Assembly (NCBI GenBank): GCA_963704825.1
Contig: CAVPHV010000014.1
Location: forward strand, 62,001 to 126,000
Direction: 5' to 3'
DNA: 64,000 bases
Source: CAVPHV01 sp963704825
GTDB taxonomy: Bacteria; Actinomycetota; Acidimicrobiia; Spongiisociales; UBA5794
The notes under the pieces: model-generated
Database searches by the model: none
What the model was told of the DNA's origin: nothing
What the model saw: only the letters and a program-made list of their open reading frames with translations
Program-made: the position numbers and the translations under genes
Shown: piece by piece, positions 16,562 to 24,242 of the stretch
Layout: every line of letters starts with the position of its first letter
Position numbering within the stretch: position 1 is the first letter of the stretch

Positions 16562-17038
16562 TTAGTAGCCGCCGCCGATCTTGCGGTGGTCCCACGAGAT
16601 GATCTTCACCGGTTCGACGATGACGGCCGTGTTCTTGTCGGCCATGCGTCCAAAGGCTGCTTCGAGTGCCTCGGGGTCGAGCTCAACGGGTTCGTCGTTG
16701 ATCATCGGGTAGCGAGCGGCGAGCCTGCCGTACATGGCGAGCACGTAGTCGCGGTCGGTGATGAGCCGGGCCTCTCCCTTGATCATCACCCCGCGCAGCT
16801 CGGAGTAGCCGAGCCCAGACTCGATCAGCACCGTCAGCTTGGGATTGCGCCGCAGGTTCACGATCTTCTGCGACTTCGAGAACGAACGGAAGACGACCTT
16901 GTTGTCGTCGAGGACGAACCACATCGGGGCAACGTGCGGGAACCCGTCCTTGCCGAGCGTGGCGACTTGTAGCGTCATGCTCTCTTCGAAGAACGCATGG
17001 ATCTCTTCGGGACTCATGGTGATGTCTTTGCGTGCCAT
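16562..17038 (-). CDS. Pyridoxamine 5'-phosphate oxidase-fold (PPOX) protein
   Basis: 158 residues with the split-barrel flavin-binding fold. Evidence is the pattern LQVATLGKDGFPHVAPMWFV at about 22-41, then KSQKIVNLRRNPKLTVLIE and GVMIKGEARLI. Actinobacterial members bind FMN, F420 or haem-degradation intermediates; which one applies here cannot be told. It is convergent with the FMN reductase gene. Confidence 0.88.
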   Translation of the reverse strand: MARKDITMSPEEIHAFFEESMTLQVATLGKDGFPHVAPMWFVLDDNKVVFRSFSKSQKIVNLRRNPKLTVLIESGLGYSELRGVMIKGEARLITDRDYVLAMYGRLAARYPMINDEPVELDPEALEAAFGRMADKNTAVIVEPVKIISWDHRKIGGGY

Positions 17039-17229
17039 GCTGCGAAGTTAGCGCACGGCGTGGTCGATCCGGCGCCGCGGAATGGCGCGGGATTCTCTAG
17101 TGTTCCTATCTGATGAGCCGGCACGAGCGACCCTGCCAAGGGCGGTTGAGGCCACGACGGCTCTCAGCAGCGGACCAGCGAGCGACATCCCCCAACCGAG
17201 ACGGTGGGGAGAAAGGACACCACGTTCCG

Positions 17230-18135
17230 ATGTCCAGCAAGATGACGGCACCAATGATCTTGGCGCGCAAGGGTGGCGCCAAGATCAAGATGGTCACCGC
17301 CTATGACTTCCCCACGGCCCGCATTGCGGACCGCGCCGGTGCCGATATCATCCTCGTCGGCGACTCGGTCGCCAATGTGGTCCTCGGGCACGAAGACACA
17401 CTCGCCGTCACCGTCGACGTGATGGTGCACCACACTGCCGCGGTTGCCCGCGCCAAGCCAAACGCCATGGTGCTCGGCGACATGCCCTGGTTGAGCTACC
17501 ACACTTCCGTGGAAGACACCGTGCGCAACGCCGGCCGCCTGGTGCGCGAAGGCGGCGCCGAGGCGATCAAGCTGGAGGGCGGCCGCAAGCGTCTTCCGAT
17601 GATCCGCGCCGTCCTCGGTGCCGAGATTCCCGTGATGGGGCACCTCGGGCTCACCCCCCAATCGGTCCACGCCATGGGCGGCTACCGCGTCCAGGGCAAG
17701 CGGGCCGCGGCCGCCTATGAGTTGGTGTCAGACGCCAAAGCGCTCGCCGACGCCGGGGTTTTTGCCATCGTTCTCGAAGGCGTGCCGGACGTGTTGGCCG
17801 AGATCGTCACCCGCGAGATCTCGGTTCCGACCGTCGGCATCGGCGCCGGCCGCCATTGCGACGGCCAGGTGCTCGTACTCCACGATGTGCTCGGTCTGGG
17901 TGGAGGGGAGTACCTCCCCAAGTTCGTCCGCCAATACGGCGCCATCGCCGATGACTCGGTTGCGCTCCTGGAGCGGTTCTTCGCCGATGTCGAAACCGGC
18001 GAGTTCCCCGGCGAAGCCGAGACCTATCACATGCCGGCCGAATCCGAAGAGATCCTGCGCGACCTCAACCAGATGGCGAGAGAGCCGACCGCAGCCGCCG
18101 ACGACCTCCTCGCCGACGAAGCCATGGAGCGCTAG
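17230..18135 (+). CDS. panB: 3-methyl-2-oxobutanoate hydroxymethyltransferase
   Basis: A 301-residue enzyme that makes ketopantoate from alpha-ketoisovalerate using methylene-tetrahydrofolate, the first committed step of pantothenate/CoA synthesis. Conserved blocks are KIKMVTAYDFPTARIAD, DIILVGDSVANVVLGHEDT (metal-binding Asp), MPWLSYH, IKLEGG, MGHLGLTPQSVHAMGGYRVQ, IVLEGVP and TVGIGAG. The start is ATG 17230 with GAGAAAGGA upstream. No other pan gene is adjacent. Confidence 0.95.
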   Translation: MSSKMTAPMILARKGGAKIKMVTAYDFPTARIADRAGADIILVGDSVANVVLGHEDTLAVTVDVMVHHTAAVARAKPNAMVLGDMPWLSYHTSVEDTVRNAGRLVREGGAEAIKLEGGRKRLPMIRAVLGAEIPVMGHLGLTPQSVHAMGGYRVQGKRAAAAYELVSDAKALADAGVFAIVLEGVPDVLAEIVTREISVPTVGIGAGRHCDGQVLVLHDVLGLGGGEYLPKFVRQYGAIADDSVALLERFFADVETGEFPGEAETYHMPAESEEILRDLNQMAREPTAAADDLLADEAMER

Positions 18136-18220
18136 GAGCCAGCGCAGGTTCCGTGCCTCCCACGTCCGCAGGGTCGGCGAGGTGGCTCCGTAGCCCCCAT
18201 CCCGTAATACGCTCCCGGAG

Positions 18221-18787
18221 ATGCGTCGCCTCGCACTCGCCTCAGCGGTTGTCATCGTCCTGCTCACTTCGTGCGGCGACGACGATTCGATCTCGTTCAC
18301 GACGACAACGAGCACGACGATGGGTACGTCGACGACGTCGGCGACGAGCCCCGACGCGCCAACCACTCCCAGCAGCACCACGAGCCCGTCGGCGACCTCC
18401 GTGCCCCAGATCCCCACCGAACTCGGGGACTTCGAGGCGGGGTTCGTGACGCTCGACGACGAACCGTGGTTCGTGGCCGTCGCCGACACCCGGGACTTGC
18501 GCAGGAAAGGTCTGATGTTCGTCACCGACCTCGGTGATCTCGATGGCATGCTGTTTGTGTTCGATACGCCGTCGTCCGGGTCATTCTGGATGAAGGACAC
18601 GCTGATTCCGCTGGACATCGCGTTCTTTCGGACCGACGGCAGCCTTGTTGCGGTTCTCCAAATGGAGCCGTGCGGGGACCAGGACCCGTGCCCGACCTAC
18701 CGCCCCGGGGCGGACTACCAGTACGCCCTCGAAGCGCCGGCCGGTGCGCTGATCGGCCTCGACCCGGCGGCCATCCTCGAGAGGTAG
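18221..18787 (+). CDS. DUF192 lipoprotein
   Basis: 188 residues. The lipoprotein signal ends at LLTSC (Cys18). A Thr/Ser-rich linker runs to about residue 62. The DUF192 domain follows, with RDLRRKGLMFVTDLGDLDGM, the hallmark FWMKDTLIPLDIAFF, and the ending YALEAPAGALIGL. The function of DUF192 is not established. The linker type matches the other lipoproteins in this window (7130, 27581, 37075). Confidence 0.9.
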   Translation: MRRLALASAVVIVLLTSCGDDDSISFTTTTSTTMGTSTTSATSPDAPTTPSSTTSPSATSVPQIPTELGDFEAGFVTLDDEPWFVAVADTRDLRRKGLMFVTDLGDLDGMLFVFDTPSSGSFWMKDTLIPLDIAFFRTDGSLVAVLQMEPCGDQDPCPTYRPGADYQYALEAPAGALIGLDPAAILER

Positions 18788-18800
18788 CCCGAACAACGGG

Positions 18801-18835
18801 TTTCCACAGCGCCGCCGGCCCGTTACACTCGCCAC
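18801..18835 (+). promoter_or_regulatory. Candidate promoter of the rpsF operon
   Basis: TTTCCA (18801-18806) and TACACT (18824-18829) are 17 bp apart, each matching the sigma-A consensus at four of six positions, about 80 bp before the rpsF start. The -10 and following bases, TACACTCGCCAC, recur exactly at 20648-20659 ahead of dnaB. Confidence 0.45.
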
Positions 18836-18907
18836 GCTTACGAACCCCTGCTCCCGGTAGATGCCGGGGGCCTTTCGCGAGAGCGACTGTCCGAAGGAGG
18901 TACAAGC

Positions 18908-19210
18908 TTGCGTTCGTACGAGCTCATGATGATCCACCGGCCCGAGATGACCGAGCCGGATGTGCGGACCCAGATCAGCGAGGTTGAAAAGGCCATTGCT
19001 GAAGAGGGTTCCGTTACCGACACCGATTTCTGGGGAAAGCGTCGCTTTGCCTATGAGATCGACAGAATGAACGAGGGGTATTACTCCGTCGTTGGTTTCG
19101 AAGGCACCACCGAGCTGATTGCTCGGCTCGACCGCGCCCTGTCGCTGGCCGACAACGTGGTGCGCCACAAGATCATGCGACGTGACGACCCCACGAAGCC
19201 GGCCGTGTAG
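18908..19210 (+). CDS. rpsF: Small ribosomal subunit protein bS6
   Basis: 100 residues, the normal length. It begins RSYELMMIHRPEMTEPDV, followed by GKRRFAYEIDRMNEGYY and DNVVRHKIMR, all diagnostic of S6, which pairs with S18 on the 30S platform. The start codon is TTG at 18908 with a strong GAAGGAGG site 7 nt upstream. It is first in the conserved block rpsF-ssb-rpsR-rplI. Confidence 0.95.
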   Translation: MRSYELMMIHRPEMTEPDVRTQISEVEKAIAEEGSVTDTDFWGKRRFAYEIDRMNEGYYSVVGFEGTTELIARLDRALSLADNVVRHKIMRRDDPTKPAV

Positions 19211-19224
19211 CGGGCTGCCCGTTT

Positions 19225-19259
19225 GTGTCACATCTACCCGTCACAGTGGTCGGTGACAC
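19225..19259 (+). promoter_or_regulatory. Inverted repeat in the rpsF-ssb spacer
   Basis: GTGTCAC (19225-19231) pairs with GTGACAC (19253-19259) around 21 nt, within the 76-bp gap before ssb. It might be a leader hairpin or a DNA-binding site. It is short and may be chance. Confidence 0.3.
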
Positions 19260-19286
19260 CTCGAGGACGAGAGAGCGAGAGAAGAG

Positions 19287-19766
19287 ATGCGAGATAACTC
19301 CGTGACGCTGGTGGGCAACCTCGTCGACGATCCCGAACTACGCTTCACCCCCAGTGGGGTGGCGATGGCCAAGGTCCGTTTTGCCGTGAACCGCCGCTAT
19401 CAGACCAGCGGCGGCGAGTGGCAGGAAGAGACCAGCTTCTTCGGCGGCACCTGCTGGCGCGACGTGGCTGAGAATGTGGCCGAGTCGCTGCAGAAGGGTT
19501 CACGAGTCATCGTGACCGGAAGCCTCGAGCAGCGCACCTGGGAGACCCAAGAGGGCGACAAGCGATCCGTGGTTGAGATTCGGATCGACGACATTGGCCC
19601 TTCGTTGCGCTGGGCCACAGCAACCGTGACCCGCACTCCCCGGAGCGACAGTGGCTACAGCGGTGGTGGCGGCAGCGGTGGTGGTGGCGGTGGTGGCGGA
19701 GCCCCACGCACCCCGGCAGCTCCCGTGGCCAAGGACGACTGGGGCCCCGACGAGGCACCCTTCTAG
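19287..19766 (+). CDS. ssb: Single-stranded DNA-binding protein
   Basis: A 159-residue SSB. The OB-fold domain covers about 1-110 (MRDNSVTLVGNLVDDPELRF, FFGGTCWRDVAENVAESL). A Gly/Ser-rich linker follows, and the conserved acidic C-terminal tail DDWGPDEAPF binds replication and repair partners. It lies between rpsF and rpsR as in most bacteria. Confidence 0.96.
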   Translation: MRDNSVTLVGNLVDDPELRFTPSGVAMAKVRFAVNRRYQTSGGEWQEETSFFGGTCWRDVAENVAESLQKGSRVIVTGSLEQRTWETQEGDKRSVVEIRIDDIGPSLRWATATVTRTPRSDSGYSGGGGSGGGGGGGGAPRTPAAPVAKDDWGPDEAPF

Positions 19767-19787
19767 AGGACGAGAGGAAACTACCCC

Positions 19788-20051
19788 ATGCCCCCGAAGA
19801 GACAGGACAGGCGGCGCCGCCGCCCGACGAACGACACCCGCAAGAAGAAGCGGATTGTCTATCGGTTCAAGGAAGAAGATGTCGTCGACTACAAGGACGT
19901 TGCACTGCTGCGCAAGTTCATGTCGGATCGCGGCAAGATCCGTTCGCGGCGGGTCACGGGGCTGAGCGCCAAGCGCCAGCGCGAGGTGGCCATGGCCATC
20001 AAGAACGCCCGTGAAATGGCCTTGTTGCCCTACACCCAGACCCGGCCGTAG
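19788..20051 (+). CDS. rpsR: Small ribosomal subunit protein bS18
   Basis: 87 residues with a very basic N-terminus, followed by VDYKDVALLRKFMSDRGKI and TGLSAKRQREVAMAIKNARE, the S18 signatures. No Cys zinc motif is present, so this is the zinc-independent form. It lies 21 bp after ssb. Confidence 0.96.
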   Translation: MPPKRQDRRRRRPTNDTRKKKRIVYRFKEEDVVDYKDVALLRKFMSDRGKIRSRRVTGLSAKRQREVAMAIKNAREMALLPYTQTRP

Positions 20052-20054
20052 CTC

Positions 20055-20501
20055 ATGAGGCTGATTCTCACCAAAGATGTACCCACCTTGGGAATGAAGG
20101 GCGACGTCGTTGAGGTCGCTGAGGGATACGCCCGCAACTACCTCGTGCCACGATCCCTTGGCGTCAAAGCCACCGACGGTGCGCTGCGCCAGGCAAAGGC
20201 GATGAGCCAGGCTCGCGAGGAGAACGAGCGGCGTGCCCGCGCCGAGGCCGAGCAGTTGGCGCAATCGCTCGTTGGAGCGCGTGTTGTCGTTGCGGCCCGT
20301 GCCGGCGACGAAGGCAAGCTGTTCGGGTCGATCGGCATTGCCGACGTGGCCGAAGCCATCCGCAAGTTCACCGGCTACGAAGTGGATCGGACCGCCATCC
20401 GCATCCCGGGGCCGATCAAAGAGATCGGACTTCACGAGGTGACGGTGGTGCCCCACGAAGACGTGTCGTTCAACCTGAGCCTCGACGTCATCCCCGCCTG
20501 A
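20055..20501 (+). CDS. rplI: Large ribosomal subunit protein bL9
   Basis: 148 residues. The N-terminal domain has MRLILTKDVPTLGMKGDVVE and YARNYLVPRSLG. A long connecting helix and the C-terminal domain (DEGKLFGSIGIADVAEAI) follow. It starts 3 bp after the rpsR stop. Confidence 0.96.
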   Translation: MRLILTKDVPTLGMKGDVVEVAEGYARNYLVPRSLGVKATDGALRQAKAMSQAREENERRARAEAEQLAQSLVGARVVVAARAGDEGKLFGSIGIADVAEAIRKFTGYEVDRTAIRIPGPIKEIGLHEVTVVPHEDVSFNLSLDVIPA

Positions 20502-20512
20502 GTGACTGAGCC

Positions 20513-20538
20513 CCCTGGAGACCGCGCTGTCTCCAGGG
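20513..20538 (+). terminator. Terminator or attenuator after rplI
   Basis: A perfect 10-bp stem CCCTGGAGAC / GTCTCCAGGG with a 6-nt loop, 11 bp past the rplI stop. No U-tract follows, so partial readthrough into dnaB is possible. Confidence 0.65.
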
Positions 20539-20647
20539 TGGCAGGCACGGCGAGTGGGTCTGCGACGCAGCACCAGGGTCGGGAAACAAAAACCTGATCC
20601 GCGAAAAGTAGACACGCAGAGGCAGCTTTGGCGGCTGCGGCGCGTCG

Positions 20648-20659
20648 TACACTCGCCAC
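20648..20659 (+). promoter_or_regulatory. Candidate dnaB promoter element
   Basis: TACACTCGCCAC is identical to the sequence at the proposed rpsF -10 region (18824-18835). It lies 110 bp before the dnaB start. A good -35 at 17 bp is not evident, so the promoter call rests on the repeat of the 12-mer. A further short inverted repeat CGTGTC/GACACG occurs at 20700-20717. Confidence 0.35.
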
Positions 20660-20768
20660 CTTCCCCTGATCCGGCTCGGATTGCCGCGTTCGGGGCAAAC
20701 GTGTCACAGGCGACACGCATGATGGAAACCAACACTATCCCCCCAATGGTTTTGGGTCAGGAGGACAC

Positions 20769-22130
20769 GTGACATCTGTGGTCGAGCGCGAAGTAAGGGC
20801 ACGGGGCCTGTCCGTGCCCCCCAACAGCGTCGAAGCCGAAGAATCGGTGCTCGGCTCGATCCTCATGTCGGCCGACGCCGCCAACCTGGCATTGGAGAAG
20901 CTTCACGCCGAGGATTTCTACCGGCCGGCGCATCAATCCATCTTCCAGTCCATCTCGGAACTCTTCGACGCCAACCAACCCATCGATGCCGTCACCGTCT
21001 CCGAGGCACTGCGCCGCAGCGGTGCGCTCGATCGGATCGGCGGAGTTGGCTACCTCACCCAACTGATCGACTCGGTGCCGACTGCATCCAACATCGAGTA
21101 CTACGCCGACATCGTCGAGGAACATGCGCTGCGGCGTCGCCTGCTCCGCACCGGAGGTGACATCGGCGCCTTGGCAACCACGATGGATGACCCCATCAGC
21201 CAGGTGCTCGACCGGGCCGAGCAGGCCGTGTTCGCCGTTTCCGAGCGGCGCATCGGCGAAGGTCTCGCTCCCATCGATCCTCTGCTTGGACCCGCCATCG
21301 AGCGGGCCGAAGAGCTCAACCGGTTGGGGAGCGAAGTCACCGGCATTTCGACGGGGTTCCGCGACCTCGATCGCAAGCTCGCCGGGCTCCACCCGACCAA
21401 CCTGGTCGTGATTGCAGGGCGACCCGGCATGGGAAAGAGCACGCTTGCGCTCAACATCGCCCAGAACGTCGCAGTCCACGACAAGCCGGTTGCCATTTTC
21501 TCGTTGGAGATGAGTCGCGAGGAGATCGTGAGCCGCATGCTGTGTTCCACCGGCCGCATCGACTCGCAGCGACTCCGCACCGGGCGCCTCAACGACAGCG
21601 ACTTCACCAAGCTGCAGACCGCGGCCAACGTGCTCTACAAGAAGCCGGTCTTCGTTGACGACTCTCCCGGTCTCACCGTGACTGAGATCAGGGCGAAAGC
21701 TCGCCGGATGCGGCGCCGACCCGGGCTCAGCCTCATCGTCGTCGACTACTTGCAGTTGATGCAGGGTTCAGGCGGAGAGAACCGCCAGCAGGAGATCGCC
21801 GAGATCAGTCGGAGCCTGAAGAGCCTTGCCCGCGAACTGGAGGTCCCGGTGATCGCCTGTTCCCAGCTCAACCGTTCGTTGGAGGCCCGCGAAGACAAGC
21901 GCCCCCGCCTCGGCGACCTGCGGGAGTCGGGAGCGATCGAGCAGGACGCCGACGTTGTGATGTTCATCTACCGCCACGAGTACTACCACCCCGAAGCGCA
22001 GGAAACGAGGGGTACGGCCGAGGTTGCCATCGCCAAGCACCGCCAGGGTGCCACCGGGCGGATCGACATGACGTTTCTGCCCGAGTTCACCCTCTTTGCC
22101 GACATGGGTCATGACACCCCGGTCGTCTGA
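20769..22130 (+). CDS. dnaB: Replicative DNA helicase
   Basis: A 453-residue hexameric helicase. The N-terminal domain begins PPNSVEAEESVLGSILM. The RecA-like domain has Walker A GRPGMGKST at about 216-224, then FSLEMSREEIVSRML, LIVVDYLQLM (Walker B) and RLGDLRESGAIEQDADVV. No intein interrupts it, unlike many actinobacterial dnaB genes. The GTG start at 20769 has AGGAGG close upstream. Confidence 0.96.
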   Translation: MTSVVEREVRARGLSVPPNSVEAEESVLGSILMSADAANLALEKLHAEDFYRPAHQSIFQSISELFDANQPIDAVTVSEALRRSGALDRIGGVGYLTQLIDSVPTASNIEYYADIVEEHALRRRLLRTGGDIGALATTMDDPISQVLDRAEQAVFAVSERRIGEGLAPIDPLLGPAIERAEELNRLGSEVTGISTGFRDLDRKLAGLHPTNLVVIAGRPGMGKSTLALNIAQNVAVHDKPVAIFSLEMSREEIVSRMLCSTGRIDSQRLRTGRLNDSDFTKLQTAANVLYKKPVFVDDSPGLTVTEIRAKARRMRRRPGLSLIVVDYLQLMQGSGGENRQQEIAEISRSLKSLARELEVPVIACSQLNRSLEAREDKRPRLGDLRESGAIEQDADVVMFIYRHEYYHPEAQETRGTAEVAIAKHRQGATGRIDMTFLPEFTLFADMGHDTPVV

Positions 22131-22179
22131 GCCCAGCGCTGCTGGTTTTCGGCCGGGTCCGCACGTGCGCCAGACAAAG

Positions 22180-22207
22180 AAACAGCCCCCCGATTGGGGG
22201 GCTGTTT
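22180..22207. terminator. Strong terminator after dnaB
   Basis: A perfect 12-bp stem with arms AAACAGCCCCCC and GGGGGGCTGTTT around a GATT loop, 49 bp past the dnaB stop. The A-run on one side and T-run on the other let it work on both strands. Confidence 0.85.
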
Positions 22208-22362
22208 GCTCTGATCCCCGGACGGCCGCTCTGAGGAGGAGTCGGAGGGAAGGGGACCTCCGTGTGTGTTCCGGTGGAGACTGGAACACCGTCCAGGTTG
22301 TTTGTTAAGGCAGGTATCGGCCGTTCCTTGAGCATTCCCGAGCGTCATAGCTTTGGCGCGCG

Positions 22363-22378
22363 AGGTGACTAGTCACCT
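22363..22378. promoter_or_regulatory. 16-bp perfect palindrome before an EamA transporter gene
   Basis: AGGTGACTAGTCACCT is perfectly self-complementary and lies 43 bp before the transporter start, in a 210-bp non-coding gap after the dnaB terminator. Its position fits an operator. No adjacent regulator gene is present to suggest which protein binds. Confidence 0.45.
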
Positions 22379-22420
22379 GCTCGAGGCATCGGGTCAACTC
22401 AGGCGGCGTAGGCTGCGGCG

Positions 22421-23290
22421 ATGGAACGCAAGCGACTCGTCGCCACGATCCTCCTCGCGTTGCTCGCCATCGCCTGGGGCGCGATTCCGCTGATCGTGCG
22501 TGAGGACATCCCGGTCGGTCAGCTGGTCGCGATGCGCGTCTGGTTCGGCGCCCTGGCGTTGCTGATCGCCCTTGCCGTACTCCGCCGGCTGCGCTGGCCG
22601 GCGATGCATCGAGGCCGTCTGGTTGCCTCCGGTCTGATCCTCGCGTTGCATTGGGGCGCATTCTTTGCGGCGCTCAAGACCACCACCGTCGGGGTGGCGC
22701 TGGCCGTCCTCTACCTCGGGCCGATTGCCGCCGGCGTGCTCGCCCCCCGGATCCTCGGCGAGAAGGTCGGAACCCGGGTCAAGACGGGCATGGCCTTCGC
22801 CTTCGTCGGGGTGCTGATCGTGGTTCGGCCCGAGGCCGGGGCAACTCTCGAGGGCGTTCTGTGGGCACTGCTGGCCGGGGCGACGATGGCGGCACTCATG
22901 CTCGTGGCCAAACCGGCCGCCGAGGACCTCGGTGGTCTCGTGGTTGCCGCCGGCGAGTTGGTGATCGCGGCGGTCGTTCTCACCCCCTGGATGGGCGCCG
23001 CCGTGGCCAACTCGATGGAGTACTGGGCTGAGTTCCTCGTCCTCGGGGTGTTGCTCACCGGACTGGCCTGGGTCGTCTATTGGCACGGAATGAAGTATCT
23101 GCCCGTCGCCGCAGTCGGGGTGATGATGTATCTCGAACCCGCTTCGGCAATGGTGTGGGCGGCGATGTTCCTCGGTGAGCGCCCCGGCGCCGTCGGGTGG
23201 ATCGGCGTCGCTCTCGTCATCACCGGCGGCGTCTTGGCGGCCAGTGAAACGGTTGCAGAGGAGGAGATCGGTGTCCCCGCAGCTTTCTGA
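22421..23290 (+). CDS. EamA/DMT superfamily transporter
   Basis: A 289-residue protein with about ten membrane helices arranged as two EamA repeats. The first has AIAWGAIPLIVREDIPVGQL, VLYLGPIAAGVLAPRIL and GEKV; the second ends MMYLEPASAMVWAAMFLGER. Such proteins usually export metabolites or amino acids; the substrate is unknown. Confidence 0.88.
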   Translation: MERKRLVATILLALLAIAWGAIPLIVREDIPVGQLVAMRVWFGALALLIALAVLRRLRWPAMHRGRLVASGLILALHWGAFFAALKTTTVGVALAVLYLGPIAAGVLAPRILGEKVGTRVKTGMAFAFVGVLIVVRPEAGATLEGVLWALLAGATMAALMLVAKPAAEDLGGLVVAAGELVIAAVVLTPWMGAAVANSMEYWAEFLVLGVLLTGLAWVVYWHGMKYLPVAAVGVMMYLEPASAMVWAAMFLGERPGAVGWIGVALVITGGVLAASETVAEEEIGVPAAF

Positions 23291-23402
23291 GATGCCCAAC
23301 CTCGCGGTGGCGGCTTGAGACGAGGACCGCGCCGCAAGGCCTGCGGGCAAAGGATCAGGCCTTTCGGTCGAGTCGGAGGAGCGGGAACTGCCCTCAGGTT
23401 GG

Positions 23403-23545
23403 CGGCGGGCCATCAGCGACCTCAGCTTCATCGTGCAACCCGGTGAGGTGCTCGCCATCGTCGGCGAGTCCGGTGGTGGCAAGACACTGTCGCTGCTCGG
23501 GTCGTTTGATCTGCTCGGCGGTGGGGCTCGTTGCAGTCGACCATC
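23403..23545 (+). pseudogene. Fragment of an ABC transporter ATP-binding protein
   Basis: The frame reads RRAISDLSFIVQPGEVLAIV then GESGGGKTLSLLG, the start of an oligopeptide/dipeptide-type ABC ATPase with its Walker A motif. The match ends about 23545 (FDLLGGGARC). No Q-loop, signature motif or Walker B follows in any frame, and no start codon fits upstream. It is a stranded gene piece between the EamA gene and dcd. Confidence 0.6.
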
Positions 23546-23579
23546 ACCGTGCCGACTGTGGCGGTCGGGTGTCTCCCAG

Positions 23580-24152
23580 TCAGGTTCCCTTCGAGAAATC
23601 CTTGTGTACGCGGCTGGGGGTGGGGCCGGACTGCCCCTGGTACTTGGATCCCGCACCGGGTGATCCGTACGGATGCTCGGCGGCGGTGCTGAGCTGATAG
23701 AACGACACCTGGCCGATCTTCATCCCGGGATAGATCGCGATCGGCAGGTTGGCAACGTTGGACAACTCCAGCGTGACTTGACCGGTGAAGCCGGGGTCGA
23801 TGAAGCCGGCCGTGGAGTGGATCAACAACCCGATGCGGCCCAAGCTGGACTTCCCTTCGAGTCGGGCGACGATGTCGTCGGCAAGTCCGATCACCTCGGC
23901 AGTCGAGCCGAGCACGAACTCGCCGGGGTGGAGGATGAAAGGGTGATCCTCCGACGCTTCGACCGAGGTGGTGAGATCCGGTTGATCCGCCTTCGGGTCG
24001 ATCACGGCGTAACGATGGTTCTCGAACACCCGGAACGTCACGTCGCAGCGCAGGTCAACGCTCGAGGGCTGCACCATCGCCTCGTCGTACGGGTCGATCA
24101 CGATGCGCCCCGCCGCGACGGCTTCCTTGATGGTGCGGTCCGAGAAGATCAC
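23580..24152 (-). CDS. dcd: dCTP deaminase
   Basis: A 190-residue trimeric deaminase that supplies dUTP (or dUMP, in bifunctional forms) for thymidylate synthesis. Diagnostic stretches are MIFSDRTIKEAVAAGRIVI, VQPSSVDLRCD, LEGKSSLGRIGLLIHSTAGF and IDPGFTGQVTLELSN, with the catalytic Glu in the last. The mycobacterial homologue both deaminates and hydrolyses; sequence alone does not settle which type this is. It ends SRVHKDFSKGT. Confidence 0.94.
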   Translation of the reverse strand: MIFSDRTIKEAVAAGRIVIDPYDEAMVQPSSVDLRCDVTFRVFENHRYAVIDPKADQPDLTTSVEASEDHPFILHPGEFVLGSTAEVIGLADDIVARLEGKSSLGRIGLLIHSTAGFIDPGFTGQVTLELSNVANLPIAIYPGMKIGQVSFYQLSTAAEHPYGSPGAGSKYQGQSGPTPSRVHKDFSKGT

Positions 24153-24178
24153 CCGGCGATGGTAGCGGAGCCCCCATG

Positions 24179-24209
24179 CCCTCCCTGGCCGACGGGTGGC
24201 GAGGGAGGG
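24179..24209 (-). terminator. Weak hairpin after the LLM oxidoreductase gene
   Basis: CCCTCCCT (24179-24186) pairs with AGGGAGGG (24202-24209) around a 15-nt loop, 33 bp beyond the leftward stop codon and before the dcd start on the same strand. The long loop makes it a moderate candidate only. Confidence 0.35.
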
Positions 24210-24242
24210 GAGGCGCCGGGTCGGAGTGGAAATTTCGTGGCC

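Noticed and set aside
19500..20735. Leftward open frame opposite ssb, rpsR and rplI
   Set aside because: It is antisense to three certain ribosomal/replication genes; the apparent composition follows from their codons.
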